From contig JAKFFO010000045.1 in NCBI GenBank assembly GCA_036675035.1, forward strand, positions 1 through 47,140: 47,140 bases of DNA. The letters are read 5' to 3'. The DNA comes from MESE01 sp036675035. GTDB lineage: Bacteria; Pseudomonadota; Gammaproteobacteria; Burkholderiales; Burkholderiaceae_D. The translations under genes and the position numbers were made by a program. The notes under the pieces are model-generated. The model saw only the letters and a list, made by a program, of their open reading frames with translations. It did not search any database and was not told where the DNA came from. Each line of letters starts with the position of its first letter. The stretch's first letter is position 1. Of the stretch, positions 28,556-37,413 are shown piece by piece.

Positions 28556-28951
28556 ATGAACTTGAAAAACCTGATTGCCTCTGTTGCCCTCCTGTCTGCT
28601 GCCGGTTCCGTACTGGCCGACAATGGCCTTCCTTACGCCGAATACAGCAGCTTCGAATCCGGACGCGATCGCGCTGATGTCGTGGCCGAAATCAATCCAG
28701 GTGCTGCGGGCCAGTCGACTGCAAACAATGAATACCACCGGTTTACCACTGCCGGCTCAAGCCTCACCCGGGCTGAAGTACGCGCCGGTCTGGAAAAAGA
28801 TTTCGCTGCAGGCCGCAACACCGACCTGAGAAATCCGGAATTCGCCGAGTACAAAAAATTCGCATCGACCAGGACACGTGATCAGGTCCGTGGCGAAGCC
28901 ATCCGGTCCGTGAACGGCAGCACCCGCGTCAACGTTACAAGCGGCAGCTGA
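28556..28951 (+). CDS. DUF4148 periplasmic protein
   Basis: A 131-residue exported protein of the DUF4148 type found mainly in Burkholderiales; function unknown. A signal peptide (LKNLIASVALLSAAGSVLA) is cut before DNGLPYAEY. The mature chain has three copies of a short motif: SGRDRADVVAEI, SLTRAEVRAGLE and TRTRDQVRGEAI, the last being the classic DUF4148 form. ATG 28556 is chosen because GGAG (28545-28548) is 7 nt upstream; ATG 28550 is too close to it. Its promoter is a near copy of that of the next gene, so the two are probably co-regulated. A good terminator follows at 29045. Confidence 0.82.
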   Translation: MNLKNLIASVALLSAAGSVLADNGLPYAEYSSFESGRDRADVVAEINPGAAGQSTANNEYHRFTTAGSSLTRAEVRAGLEKDFAAGRNTDLRNPEFAEYKKFASTRTRDQVRGEAIRSVNGSTRVNVTSGS

Positions 28952-29044
28952 TGTTTTAACACCTGCTTGCAATCCGGACTGTCTCGCTGGCGACAATCGA
29001 AGCAGTCCTGCCATGTCTCTTCCACTCCCCCCGGAGCTGGACTT

Positions 29045-29075
29045 GCCCGCAGCCAAAAGGTGTGCGGGCTTTTTT
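29045..29075 (+). terminator. Intrinsic terminator after the DUF4148 gene
   Basis: Arms GCCCGCA and TGCGGGC (7 bp, perfect) with an 11-nt loop, followed by six T. It closes the DUF4148 transcription unit and insulates it from promoter copy 2. Confidence 0.85.
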
Positions 29076-29128
29076 CATGGCTAACGAGTGTAAGCCCCCT
29101 TCGATTTTTTGTCTGCGCGTTGCTACCA

Positions 29129-29198
29129 GACTGTTCAGGATCTTGAACAGTCAATTCGGCGTACCGCTATTTATCTGAGCGGCGAACGATTTTATAGT
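29129..29198 (+). promoter_or_regulatory. Operator-promoter copy 2 (upstream of HSL-type hydrolase)
   Basis: Perfect 9-bp arms GACTGTTCA and TGAACAGTC around GGATCT (29129-29152), then the same CAATTCG and CCGCTATTTAT blocks as copy 1, and TATAGT at 29193-29198, 40 bp after the dyad (41 in copy 1). Conservation of sequence and spacing over 70 bp, 680 bp apart, indicates a duplicated control region. Confidence 0.65.
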
Positions 29199-29224
29199 GC
29201 GTCATGAAAAAAGGAATCGGCATT

Positions 29225-30109
29225 GTGAACCGTCACGAAGCGTTGCAAGCGGATGAGCTCATGGTCGAAGGTGCGCAAGGCACGCTCGCCGCGCGCCTCT
29301 ACACGCCCGACCGCGCGACGGCACGAAGCCGCGGACTGATCGTGTTCTTTCCCCCTGGCGGATTCGTCAGTAACGAACTTGAAGCGGTCGATACCTTTCT
29401 TCGTGCATTGGCACTGACTACCGGATACCACGTGCTGGCATCGACTTATACGCTCGCATCCGTGCTGCCATTTCCGGCCGCAGCCGAAGATGCGCACGCA
29501 GTGCTGGCGTGGGCATTCCGGCATCGCAATAAATTGGGATGGGACGGCAGCCGTCTCATTACTGCGGGAATCGAAGCTGGTGGCAACCTGGCGGCGGTCT
29601 CGGCCTTGATGGCGCGTGACCGCGGCGGCCCGGCGCTGGCAGCGCAACTGCTGATCATGCCGATGCTGGACCCGGCGCTGACCAGTTGTTCGATGCGTAC
29701 ATGCGCCGGCGAACGGTTCGCGGCTTCCGTTGCGAATGCCTGTGCTGCCGCCTATCGCGGCTACCTGCCGCGTGCGACCGACCGCACTCATCCGTATGCG
29801 TCTCCGCTGCAGTCGAGTCGCATGAAAGGTTTGCCGCCGGCATTGATCCTGTCGGCCGATGATGATCCGTTGCGCGATGAAGCGGAACAGTACGGTGCCA
29901 AGCTGATTGCGGCCGGCACCAAGACACTGATCCGGCGCCTGCCGCCACTGCCGTTGCTGGAGCCGGATGCACGATGCAACTGCATGCATGAAGCAGGCGT
30001 GCTGCAGGAAATTGCCTGCTTTGTCGGAGGGCTTGCGACTACTGCGGAATCCGCAGCAGGAAAAAAGCTTGACCTTCCTGTAATGGGAAGCTCGACATTA
30101 CGCAAATGA
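29225..30109 (+). CDS. HSL-type alpha/beta-hydrolase fold protein, catalytic Ser lost
   Basis: Resembles hormone-sensitive-lipase-type esterases: LIVFFPPGGFVSNELEAV at the oxyanion-loop position, LASTYTLASVLPFPAAAEDA as the typical segment after it, and LPPALILSADDDPLRDEAEQY around the acid residue. The usual HGGG reads PPGG, and the nucleophile elbow GDSAGG reads GIEAGGNL, with Glu in place of Ser. The usual C-terminal His segment is also altered (LEPDARCNCMHEAG). It is therefore probably not a working esterase. GTG 29225 is preferred (AAGGA 9 nt upstream, 294 residues); ATG 29204 is only 5 nt from the -10 box. It shares its promoter with the DUF4148 gene. Confidence 0.75.
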   Translation: MNRHEALQADELMVEGAQGTLAARLYTPDRATARSRGLIVFFPPGGFVSNELEAVDTFLRALALTTGYHVLASTYTLASVLPFPAAAEDAHAVLAWAFRHRNKLGWDGSRLITAGIEAGGNLAAVSALMARDRGGPALAAQLLIMPMLDPALTSCSMRTCAGERFAASVANACAAAYRGYLPRATDRTHPYASPLQSSRMKGLPPALILSADDDPLRDEAEQYGAKLIAAGTKTLIRRLPPLPLLEPDARCNCMHEAGVLQEIACFVGGLATTAESAAGKKLDLPVMGSSTLRK

Positions 30110-30167
30110 AGCCGATTGATCCAATGTATTCGCCCGGCGTAAACCGGGGATTCAACCTGTTAACAAA

Positions 30168-30215
30168 CTTTAATACCAGCTTTAATACAAGCCTTAATAC
30201 AGACGTTAATAACCC
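30168..30215. repeat. Four 12-bp tandem repeats upstream of the RND operon
   Basis: Units CTTTAATACCAG, CTTTAATACAAG, CCTTAATACAGA and CGTTAATAACCC follow each other without gaps and end 11 nt before the membrane-fusion-protein start. The TTAATA core recurs every 12 bp, close to one helical turn. An adjoining GTTAAC at 30159-30164 is outside the register. The block could hold repressor sites or overlap the promoter. Confidence 0.6.
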
Positions 30216-30226
30216 GGAACAACAAC

Positions 30227-31483
30227 ATGAAAAATATCCTTGAATTCAAAGCGGCAGCGCGTATGGCACCCGCTGCTCTAGTCGTTACCGCGATGACTGC
30301 GCTGGTCCTGTCCGGCTGCAGCAAGCCCTCCGCCCAAGAATTGGGACCGCAGACCGGCGGTCCGCCCGTATCAGCCGCTGCAGTACTGGAAAAATCGATT
30401 ATTGAAACGCAGGAGTTTTCCGGACGGCTGGAAGCGGTCGATCGGGTCGACATCCGGCCGCGCGTATCGGGATTCATCGCGTCGGTCAATTTCAAGCCGG
30501 GCGCCGAAGTAAAGAAAGGCGACCTGCTGTTCGTGATCGACCAGCGTCCGTATCAGGCTGAAGCCGGTCGCGCCGAAGCTGCCGCGGCGGCTGCCCGTGC
30601 CAAGTCGGATCTGGCGAAAGTCGAACTGGCGCGCGCCGAAGCGCTGGTGGCGGAAAGGGCGATTGCGCAGCGTGAAGCCGATCAGAAGGCTGCCACTGCC
30701 AAGGAGCTCGAAGCCGATGCACGCGCCGCCGATGCTGCATACCGGACCGCCAAACTGAACCTTGACTTTACCCGCGTGCATTCCCCAATCGACGGTCGCG
30801 TCAGCAAGGCCGAGGTCACCGTCGGCAACCTGGTGGACGGCAATGTGGTGCTGACGTCGGTGGTGTCGAGCGACCCGGTGTATGCCAGCTTTGACGGTGA
30901 CGAAGATTCGTTCCTGCGCGTCGGCGCGATGGCGCGCAAGGGTGTGCCGGTCACGGTACGCATCGGGCTCGCCAACGAAACCGGTTTTCCGCACGAGGGG
31001 AAACTGGAATTCGTCGATAACCGCGTCGATCCCGCAACCGGCAGCGTGCGCATGCGCGCCATCTTCAAAAATCCGGACGATGCGCTTGCACCGGGTCTGT
31101 TCGCGCGGGTCCAGCTGGAGAGCGGCAACGGCACCGGGCACAGGACCAAAGCCGCACTGATCACCGATCGGGCGGTCGGCACCGACCAGGACCGCAAGTA
31201 CGTGTACGTGGTGAATGCGGAAAGCAAGGCGGAATATCGGCCGGTCGTGCTGGGTCCGGTAATCGACGGCCTGCGCGTGGTGCGTGAAGGCGTCAAGCCG
31301 GGCGAAAAAATCGTCGTTAACGGATTGCAGCGGGTTCGCCCGGGCGCACCTGTGACGGCGCAGCTGATCGCAATGGATGCCGATCCGAATCAACCCACCG
31401 CAAGCTCGCCGGCGACCAGCAAAGCGGAAGACAGCAAGGAGCAGTCCGATCCGGCGTCGGAAAAGCTCGCGGCCGCCCGATAA
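30227..31483 (+). CDS. RND efflux periplasmic adaptor (MexE/AcrA family)
   Basis: The membrane-fusion subunit that links the inner-membrane pump to the outer-membrane channel. The 418 residues begin with a lipoprotein signal (AMTALVLSGCSKPS, lipobox LSGC at about residues 26-29), then the lipoyl/barrel-sandwich parts (VDIRPRVSGFIASVNFKPGA and LDFTRVHSPIDGRVSKAEV) flanking an Ala-rich coiled-coil hairpin (about 100-165), a beta-barrel (GKLEFVDNRVDPATGSVRMRA) and a membrane-proximal domain (VVREGVKPGEKIVVNGLQRV). A Ser/Glu/Lys-rich tail follows. The pump gene is 24 bp downstream. The match is to the MexE/BpeE subgroup, but substrates are not predictable. Confidence 0.92.
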   Translation: MKNILEFKAAARMAPAALVVTAMTALVLSGCSKPSAQELGPQTGGPPVSAAAVLEKSIIETQEFSGRLEAVDRVDIRPRVSGFIASVNFKPGAEVKKGDLLFVIDQRPYQAEAGRAEAAAAAARAKSDLAKVELARAEALVAERAIAQREADQKAATAKELEADARAADAAYRTAKLNLDFTRVHSPIDGRVSKAEVTVGNLVDGNVVLTSVVSSDPVYASFDGDEDSFLRVGAMARKGVPVTVRIGLANETGFPHEGKLEFVDNRVDPATGSVRMRAIFKNPDDALAPGLFARVQLESGNGTGHRTKAALITDRAVGTDQDRKYVYVVNAESKAEYRPVVLGPVIDGLRVVREGVKPGEKIVVNGLQRVRPGAPVTAQLIAMDADPNQPTASSPATSKAEDSKEQSDPASEKLAAAR

Positions 31484-31507
31484 GAAAAAATACAAGAAAG
31501 AACTGCC

Positions 31508-34500
31508 ATGAATTTTTCCCGATTTTTTATTGACCGCCCGATTTTCGCGGCGGTGCTGTCTGTCCTGATCTTTGTGGCCGGGCTGCTGGCCATCTTCAAC
31601 CTGCCGGTATCGGAATATCCGGATGTCGTGCCGCCGTCTGTGGTGGTGCGTACCGCCTATCCCGGCGCCAATCCCAAGGTGATCGCTGCAACGGTCGCCG
31701 CGCCGCTGGAAGAACAGATCAACGGCGTCGAAAACATGCTGTACATGTCGTCGCAGTCGACTTCCGACGGCGCACTGGCGCTGACCGTCACGTTCAAGGT
31801 CGGTACCAATATCGACACTGCCGAAACGCAGGTGCAGAGCCGGGTGCAGCGCGCGCTGCCGCGACTGCCGGAAGAAGTGCGCCAGATCGGCGTAACCACG
31901 GCAAAGAGCTCTCCCAACCTGACCATGGTGGTGCACCTTTCTTCACCCAATGGCCGCTATGACGATGTCTACCTGCGCAATTACGCGGTGCTGAACGTGA
32001 AAGACCAACTGGCGCGGATTCCGGGCATGGGCGAGACGATTCTGTTCGGTGCGGGCGACTATGCAATGCGCATCTGGCTCGATCCGCAGAAGGTAGCGGC
32101 GCGCAACATGACGGCCGGCGATATTGCGGATGCGATCCGGGAGCAGAATGTCCAGGTGGCAGCCGGCGTGATCGGCGCAGCACCGGCCGAGAATGCCGAG
32201 TTCCAGCTCACCGTCAACACGCAGGGCCGGCTGAAATCCGAGGAAGAATTCGGCAACATCATCGTGCGTACCGGCCAGGATGGCTCGGTCACGCTGCTCA
32301 AGGACGTGGCACGGATCGAGCTCGGCTCTAGCAGCTACGCGTTGCGTTCGCTGCTGAACAACAAGTCGGCGGCCGCGATCGCGATTTTCGAAGCGCCGCA
32401 GTCGAATGCGCTGCAATTGTCGGCCGACGTGCGCGCCAAGATGGAAGAACTCAAGGAGGATTTCCCGGAGGGCGTCGAATACAGCGTGGTCTACGACCCG
32501 ACCCAGTTCGTGCGCGAATCAATCCGCGCGGTGATATTCACGCTGCTCGAAGCGGTGGCGCTGGTGGTGCTGGTCGTGATCGTGTTTTTGCAAACCTGGC
32601 GCGCATCGATCATACCGCTGCTGGCGGTACCGGTATCCATTGTCGGTACGTTTGCGGTGCTGATGCTGTTCGGATTCTCGATCAATACGCTGTCGCTGTT
32701 CGGGCTGGTGCTGGCAATCGGCATCGTGGTCGACGATGCGATCGTAGTGGTGGAAAACGTCGAGCGCAATATCCAGGCCGGACTGACGCCGCGCAATGCG
32801 ACAGTGCAGGCAATGAAAGAAGTCAGCGGCCCGATCATCGCGATTGCGCTGGTGCTGTGCGCAGTGTTCGTGCCGATCGCGTTCGTGTCCGGACTGTCGG
32901 GCCAGTTCTATCGCCAGTTCGCATTGACGATTGCGATTTCCACCGTGATTTCGGCGTTCAGCTCGTTGACGCTGTCGCCCGCACTGGCCGCCGCGCTGCT
33001 GAAGCCGCACGACGCGCCGAAAGACGCACTGACGCGCGGCATGGATCGCGTGTTCGGCGGTTTCTTCGGCTGGTTCAACCGCGCCTTCGGCCGCGCATCG
33101 CATAACTATGAGCGCGGCGTGAAAGGTCTGCTCGGCCGCAAAACCGCGGCGCTCGCCGTGTATGCAGTACTGGCTGTAGCGGCGGCATTCATGTTCAAGG
33201 CGGTACCGAGCGGATTCGTTCCGGCGCAGGACAAGCAATATCTGGTCGGTTTTGCACAGCTGCCGGATGCATCGTCGCTGGACCGCACCGATGCGGTGAT
33301 CCGGCGCATGTCGGACATCGCGCAGTCGGTGCCCGGCGTGCAGGACTCGATCGCATTTCCGGGTCTGTCGATCAACGGATTCACCAACGCGCCGAACGCC
33401 GGCGTCGTGTTCATCAGCCTGAAGCCGTTCGGCGAACGCGGTTCCGGGCAAAGCGGAGGCGAGATCGCGCAGCAGATCAACCAGAAACTGGGCGCGATCC
33501 AGGATGCGTTCATCATGGTGTTTCCACCGCCGCCGGTCAACGGCCTCGGCACCATCGGCGGTTTCAAGATGATGATCGAGGATCGCGGCAACCTCGGCTA
33601 TGACGAACTGTACAAGGCGGTGCAGGCGCTGCAGATGAAGGCGTGGCAGACACCGGAGCTGGCCGGCGTGTTTTCCGGTTACCAGATCAATGTGCCGCAA
33701 CTGTTCGCCGATGTCGACCGCACCAAGGCCAAGCAAATGGGCGTGCCATTGTCGGTAATCTACCAGACGCTGCAGATCAACCTCGGATCGCTGTATGTCA
33801 ACGACTTCAACCAGTTCGGCCGGACCTACCAGGTCAAGCTGCAGGCCGATGCGCCGTTCCGCTCGCATGCGGAAGACATCGCGCAGCTGAAGGTGCGCAA
33901 CAACAAGGGAGAAATGATTCCGCTGTCGTCACTGATGCGGGTCTCGGACAGTTATGGTCCCGACATGGTGCAGCGTTACAACGCTTACCTGTCGGCCGAC
34001 CTGAACGGCGGCGCGGCGCCCGGCGTATCGAGCGGCCAGGCACAGGCGGCAATGGAAAGAATCGCGAAGGAAACGCTGCCGAAAGGCATCAGCTACGAGT
34101 GGACCGACCTGACCTACCAGGAAACCCTGGCCGGCAACACCATGCTGGTGATTTTCCCGCTGTGCGTATTGCTGGTGTTCCTGGTGCTGGCGGCACAATA
34201 CGAAAGCTGGACGCTACCGCTGGCGGTGATCCTGATCGTGCCGATGTCGATCCTGTTTGCATTGATCGGCGTGAAAGTGACCGGTGGCGACAACAATATC
34301 TTCACGCAAATTGCATTGTTCGTTCTGGTCGGGCTGGCGTCGAAGAACGCGATCCTGATCGTCGAATTCGCCCGCGACTTGGAAGACCACGGGCGTTCGG
34401 TGGTGCAGGCCGCGCTGGAAGCCTGCCGCCTCCGCCTGCGCCCGATCCTGATGACATCGATCGCCTTCATCATGGGCGTGGTGCCGCTGGTGTTTTCATC

Positions 34501-34684
34501 CGGCGCCGGGTCCGAGATGCGGCATGCGATGGGCGTGGCGGTATTTGCCGGCATGCTGGGCGTGACGCTATTCGGCCTGTTCCTCACGCCGGTGTTCTAT
34601 GTACTGCTGCGCAGCTTTGCCAAACGATTTGAAAAACATAAGCCGGCGGCACGCATGCCTGAGCCGGAGGGAAATGTGAAATGA
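31508..34684 (+). CDS. RND multidrug efflux pump, inner-membrane subunit (MexF-like)
   Basis: A proton-driven HAE1-family exporter of 1058 residues, the usual length. It starts FSRFFIDRPIFAAVLSVL, has the first periplasmic loop (PSVVVRTAYPGANPKVIAAT), the TM4 proton-relay motif GIVVDDAIVVVENVERN, a second large periplasmic loop (about 565-870) and a C-terminal set of six helices (VLLVFLVLAAQYESWTLPLA, LFVLVGLASKNAILIVEFAR). Sequence style fits the MexF/BpeF group (chloramphenicol, quinolones and trimethoprim in known members). The outer-membrane gene overlaps its stop by 4 bp. Confidence 0.95.
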   Translation: MNFSRFFIDRPIFAAVLSVLIFVAGLLAIFNLPVSEYPDVVPPSVVVRTAYPGANPKVIAATVAAPLEEQINGVENMLYMSSQSTSDGALALTVTFKVGTNIDTAETQVQSRVQRALPRLPEEVRQIGVTTAKSSPNLTMVVHLSSPNGRYDDVYLRNYAVLNVKDQLARIPGMGETILFGAGDYAMRIWLDPQKVAARNMTAGDIADAIREQNVQVAAGVIGAAPAENAEFQLTVNTQGRLKSEEEFGNIIVRTGQDGSVTLLKDVARIELGSSSYALRSLLNNKSAAAIAIFEAPQSNALQLSADVRAKMEELKEDFPEGVEYSVVYDPTQFVRESIRAVIFTLLEAVALVVLVVIVFLQTWRASIIPLLAVPVSIVGTFAVLMLFGFSINTLSLFGLVLAIGIVVDDAIVVVENVERNIQAGLTPRNATVQAMKEVSGPIIAIALVLCAVFVPIAFVSGLSGQFYRQFALTIAISTVISAFSSLTLSPALAAALLKPHDAPKDALTRGMDRVFGGFFGWFNRAFGRASHNYERGVKGLLGRKTAALAVYAVLAVAAAFMFKAVPSGFVPAQDKQYLVGFAQLPDASSLDRTDAVIRRMSDIAQSVPGVQDSIAFPGLSINGFTNAPNAGVVFISLKPFGERGSGQSGGEIAQQINQKLGAIQDAFIMVFPPPPVNGLGTIGGFKMMIEDRGNLGYDELYKAVQALQMKAWQTPELAGVFSGYQINVPQLFADVDRTKAKQMGVPLSVIYQTLQINLGSLYVNDFNQFGRTYQVKLQADAPFRSHAEDIAQLKVRNNKGEMIPLSSLMRVSDSYGPDMVQRYNAYLSADLNGGAAPGVSSGQAQAAMERIAKETLPKGISYEWTDLTYQETLAGNTMLVIFPLCVLLVFLVLAAQYESWTLPLAVILIVPMSILFALIGVKVTGGDNNIFTQIALFVLVGLASKNAILIVEFARDLEDHGRSVVQAALEACRLRLRPILMTSIAFIMGVVPLVFSSGAGSEMRHAMGVAVFAGMLGVTLFGLFLTPVFYVLLRSFAKRFEKHKPAARMPEPEGNVK

Positions 34685-36153
34685 AAAACATGACAGGAAT
34701 CGATTCACCGGTTTTACCGAAAACCGCAACCCTGAAAATCACCGGCCTGCTGGCGGCGCTGCTGCTGGCCGGATGCGCCGCGCCCGAACTGCGCGATCCA
34801 AAAATCGACGTTCCGGCTGCATTCAAGGAATCCACGCTTGCCGCCAATTCGGCGGAGGCCGCGCGCTGGAAGCCGGCCCAGCCGGCCGAAGCGCAAGCGC
34901 GCGGCGAATGGTGGAAGGCATTCAACGATGCCGAACTGAACCGGCTGATCGATGAAGCGACGAAGGCCAACGCCGACCTGGCGGCGGCAGCAGCGCGCGT
35001 GAAACAGGCGCGTGCGCTGGCCGGCATTGCCGAGGCGGACCGGATTCCGCAAGTCGGCGCGCAGTTCGGCCCGCAGCGCTTCCGGTCGTCGGCAGTGTCG
35101 CTCGGCCTGCCTGCCGGCACGCCGGTCGCTCCGGCGACCGCGTGGCAGGCGCAGTTCGGCGCCAGCTATGAAGCAGACCTGTTCGGCCGGGTCGCCGGCA
35201 ACGTCGGTGCCGCAAGGGCCGATGCGGCGACCAGCGAAGCGACCTATCGCTCGGTGCTGCTGGCGCTGCAGGCCGATGTCGCGCAAACCTATTTCCGGCT
35301 GCGTGCCGCCGATGCGGAACAGGCGCTGCTGAATGAGACGGTGCGCTTGCGCGAAGAAAACCTGCGCATCAACCAGCGTCGTTTCGAGCTGGGCGACCTG
35401 GGCGAACTGGAACCGGAGCGGGCGCGCACCGAACTGGCAACCACGCGGGCCGAAGCGTTTGCGGTCGCACGCCAGCGCGCACAGCTGGAAAACGCGCTGG
35501 CGGTATTGCTGGGCAAGCCGGCGGCCGCATTCAATGCGGCAAACAATCCGCTTGCGGAGTCGTCGGCGCTGCCCGGCATACCTGCCGGACTGCCGTCTGC
35601 GCTGCTGGAGCGCCGTCCCGATATCGCCGCCGCGCAGCGTGCGATGATCGCCGCCAACGCGCGTATCGGCGTGGCCCGGTCGGCGATGTTCCCGGCATTG
35701 CGCATCACCGGAGCCGGCGGCGGCGAATCGGCCGATCTGTCCGACTTGTTCAACTGGAGCAGCCGCAGCTGGATCATCGGCGCACTGCTGTCGATGCCGA
35801 TCATCGATGGCGGACGCAACAAGGCCAATATTGCGCGCAGCGAGGCGGCGCTGGAAGAATCGGTTGCGGTCTACCGGCAAAGCGTGCTGACTGCATTTGC
35901 CGAGGTGGAAAACAACCTGGCAGGACTGCGCACGTTGGCAGGGCAGTCCGAGGCGCTGGAGAACGCAGTGATATCCGCACGGCGCTCCGAGGTGCTGGCG
36001 GACAAGCAATATCGGGCCGGCCGCACCAGCTACCTCGACTTGCTCGACGCGCAGCGCAACCTGGTAGCGGTCGAACGCAGCGCGGTGCAATTGCGCGGTA
36101 CGCGCGCTACGGCGACGGTCGCGCTGATCCGTTCGTTGGGCGGCGGCTGGTAA
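34681..36153 (+). CDS. RND efflux outer-membrane channel lipoprotein (OprN/NodT family)
   Basis: The trimeric outer-membrane channel of the tripartite pump. The 490 residues start with a short leader and a lipobox (LAALLLAGCAAPELRDP, Cys at about residue 33), then two repeated OEP domains of long helices and beta-strands (RGEWWKAFNDAELNRLI; DVAQTYFRLRAADAEQALL; LLERRPDIAAAQRAMIAANA; SYLDLLDAQRNLVAVERSA). LPSALLERRPDIAAA is the NodT-family signature. ATG overlaps the pump stop. A 68-bp inverted repeat follows before the convergent next gene. Confidence 0.93.
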   Translation: MKNMTGIDSPVLPKTATLKITGLLAALLLAGCAAPELRDPKIDVPAAFKESTLAANSAEAARWKPAQPAEAQARGEWWKAFNDAELNRLIDEATKANADLAAAAARVKQARALAGIAEADRIPQVGAQFGPQRFRSSAVSLGLPAGTPVAPATAWQAQFGASYEADLFGRVAGNVGAARADAATSEATYRSVLLALQADVAQTYFRLRAADAEQALLNETVRLREENLRINQRRFELGDLGELEPERARTELATTRAEAFAVARQRAQLENALAVLLGKPAAAFNAANNPLAESSALPGIPAGLPSALLERRPDIAAAQRAMIAANARIGVARSAMFPALRITGAGGGESADLSDLFNWSSRSWIIGALLSMPIIDGGRNKANIARSEAALEESVAVYRQSVLTAFAEVENNLAGLRTLAGQSEALENAVISARRSEVLADKQYRAGRTSYLDLLDAQRNLVAVERSAVQLRGTRATATVALIRSLGGGW

Positions 36154-36184
36154 GTAACGTGAAGTAAGTGACGTGAATCCTGAT

Positions 36185-36252
36185 GCTGACGCCGAATGTC
36201 GGTAGTTGGAGCCGGCAGATACAACCGGCAAATTCCGCCGGTCGGCGTCAGC
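36185..36252. repeat. 68-bp inverted repeat in convergent gap; terminator or attC-like fold
   Basis: Perfect 11-bp outer arms GCTGACGCCGA and TCGGCGTCAGC separated by 46 nt that hold further GCCGG/CCGGC pairs. It lies between the efflux operon (+) and the isochorismatase-like gene (-), so a two-way terminator is the plain reading. On the minus strand the ends (TGCTGAC and GTCAGCA) also resemble the R boxes of attC sites at 40.6 and 41.8 kb, but no matching L''/L' pair with 5-nt spacers was found. Confidence 0.5.
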
Positions 36253-36258
36253 AGCCGT

Positions 36259-36807
36259 TCAGATATTTGCGCAAATCTCTTCGGTCGGCAGCGCGGTTGC
36301 GAACAGGCCGTTCAATGCTGCAATGAACGAACTGTGGACCTGTGCCGCTTGCATGATTTTTCCGGAATATACGATATCCCTGGTGGCGCAGGCATCGTGC
36401 GCCAGCGTGCAGGAAAAGCCGAGATCGAACGCCGCACGCGTGGTCGAATCGATGCACATATGCGTCATCATGCCGGCAATCACCAGCTTGGTGATCTTGT
36501 TTTCCTGCAGATGCTGCAGCAGGCCGGTATCCCTGAAGCTGTTCGGAAATTTTTTGGTGAACTGCACTTCGCTTTCCAGCGGCGTGACGCAACTGTTGAT
36601 TTCGACACCAGGGGTGCCAGGCACAAAGAATGTCGCACCCGGGCGCACCGACAGGTGTTGCATGTGGATCACCGGTAATTTCTTCGAGCGGAATTTCTCA
36701 AGCAAGATGCCGGCTTTTTGTCCCGCTTCGACGCTGTTTACCAGCGACATCGAGCCGTCCGGAAAATAGTCGTTCTGTATATCTACGAGTAGCAATGCTG
36801 TCTGCAT
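36259..36807 (-). CDS. Isochorismatase-like cysteine hydrolase
   Basis: A 182-residue member of the isochorismatase fold, cytoplasmic. The catalytic triad of the cysteine hydrolase subgroup is visible: Asp in LLLVDIQNDYF (about residue 9), Lys in VQFTKKFPNSF (about 85) and Cys in AGMMTHMCIDSTTRAA (about 118). This favours nicotinamidase- or amide-hydrolysing activity over true isochorismatase, which lacks the Cys. Substrate is unknown. AGGGGC precedes the ATG. It lies 60 bp downstream of the cupin gene on the same strand. Confidence 0.88.
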   Translation of the reverse strand: MQTALLLVDIQNDYFPDGSMSLVNSVEAGQKAGILLEKFRSKKLPVIHMQHLSVRPGATFFVPGTPGVEINSCVTPLESEVQFTKKFPNSFRDTGLLQHLQENKITKLVIAGMMTHMCIDSTTRAAFDLGFSCTLAHDACATRDIVYSGKIMQAAQVHSSFIAALNGLFATALPTEEICANI

Positions 36808-36867
36808 GAAAGCCCCTGATGATGTTGGATGGAAGAAGTGTTTGGCAATGTCGCGGCAATCGGCACG

Positions 36868-37239
36868 CTATTCGTCTGCTACGGTATCGAAGTCGGCCGG
36901 CATCACGATCTCCAGCAGTTCGAGATCGTCCGAATGACCAAGCTCGGTATGCCGGATTCCCGGCGGCTGGTGCACGCAGGTTCCGGGCACCAGCAGCACT
37001 TCGCCGACACCCTCGTATGAAAACTTGATCCAGCCCTTCAGGCAATAGATCATCTGGAATTCCAGCGCATGATGATGGCGGCTGCCGGTCACATGCGCAC
37101 CGGGATTCGCCCGAATCACATGGGCAGTCACCTTGCCGTCGGTCGCATCACGAATGCCGAGATCGCGATACTGGAAAAAATCGCGCAAGCCCTGTTTGAC
37201 AAATACTGAATCAGCCGCATGGTTTACCGAAAATTTCAT
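36868..37239 (-). CDS. Small cupin-domain protein
   Basis: A 123-residue single-domain cupin. Motif 1 is seen as GSRHHHALEFQMIYCLKGW, with His-His-His and Glu as likely metal ligands, and motif 2 as PGTCVHQPPGIRHTE. The function of such single cupins (binding a small ligand, or an isomerase/dioxygenase role) cannot be told. ATG 37239 is chosen because CGGAGG lies 7 nt upstream; the open frame extends 24 residues further. It is followed by the isochorismatase-like gene, probably as one transcript. Confidence 0.82.
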   Translation of the reverse strand: MKFSVNHAADSVFVKQGLRDFFQYRDLGIRDATDGKVTAHVIRANPGAHVTGSRHHHALEFQMIYCLKGWIKFSYEGVGEVLLVPGTCVHQPPGIRHTELGHSDDLELLEIVMPADFDTVADE

Positions 37240-37413
37240 GATCGCCTCCGGGTTGGATTCTTCACAGAATACCGGAACACGCCGATTTCGTGTTTCCCAG
37301 TCCAGTGCCAAACGACTACGCGGTGTGACCGACAGAAGTTAATGCCTAAACCATCGGTTTTTTCCAATCGGTTGAAGGGCTCCCGCGATGTGCTGAATCG
37401 CTTGTTGCCACAG

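Noticed and set aside
36185..36252. Calling the 68-bp inverted repeat an attC outright
   Set aside because: Outer ends resemble R boxes, but L''/L' pairing with 5-nt spacers is missing, so it was kept as an inverted repeat.
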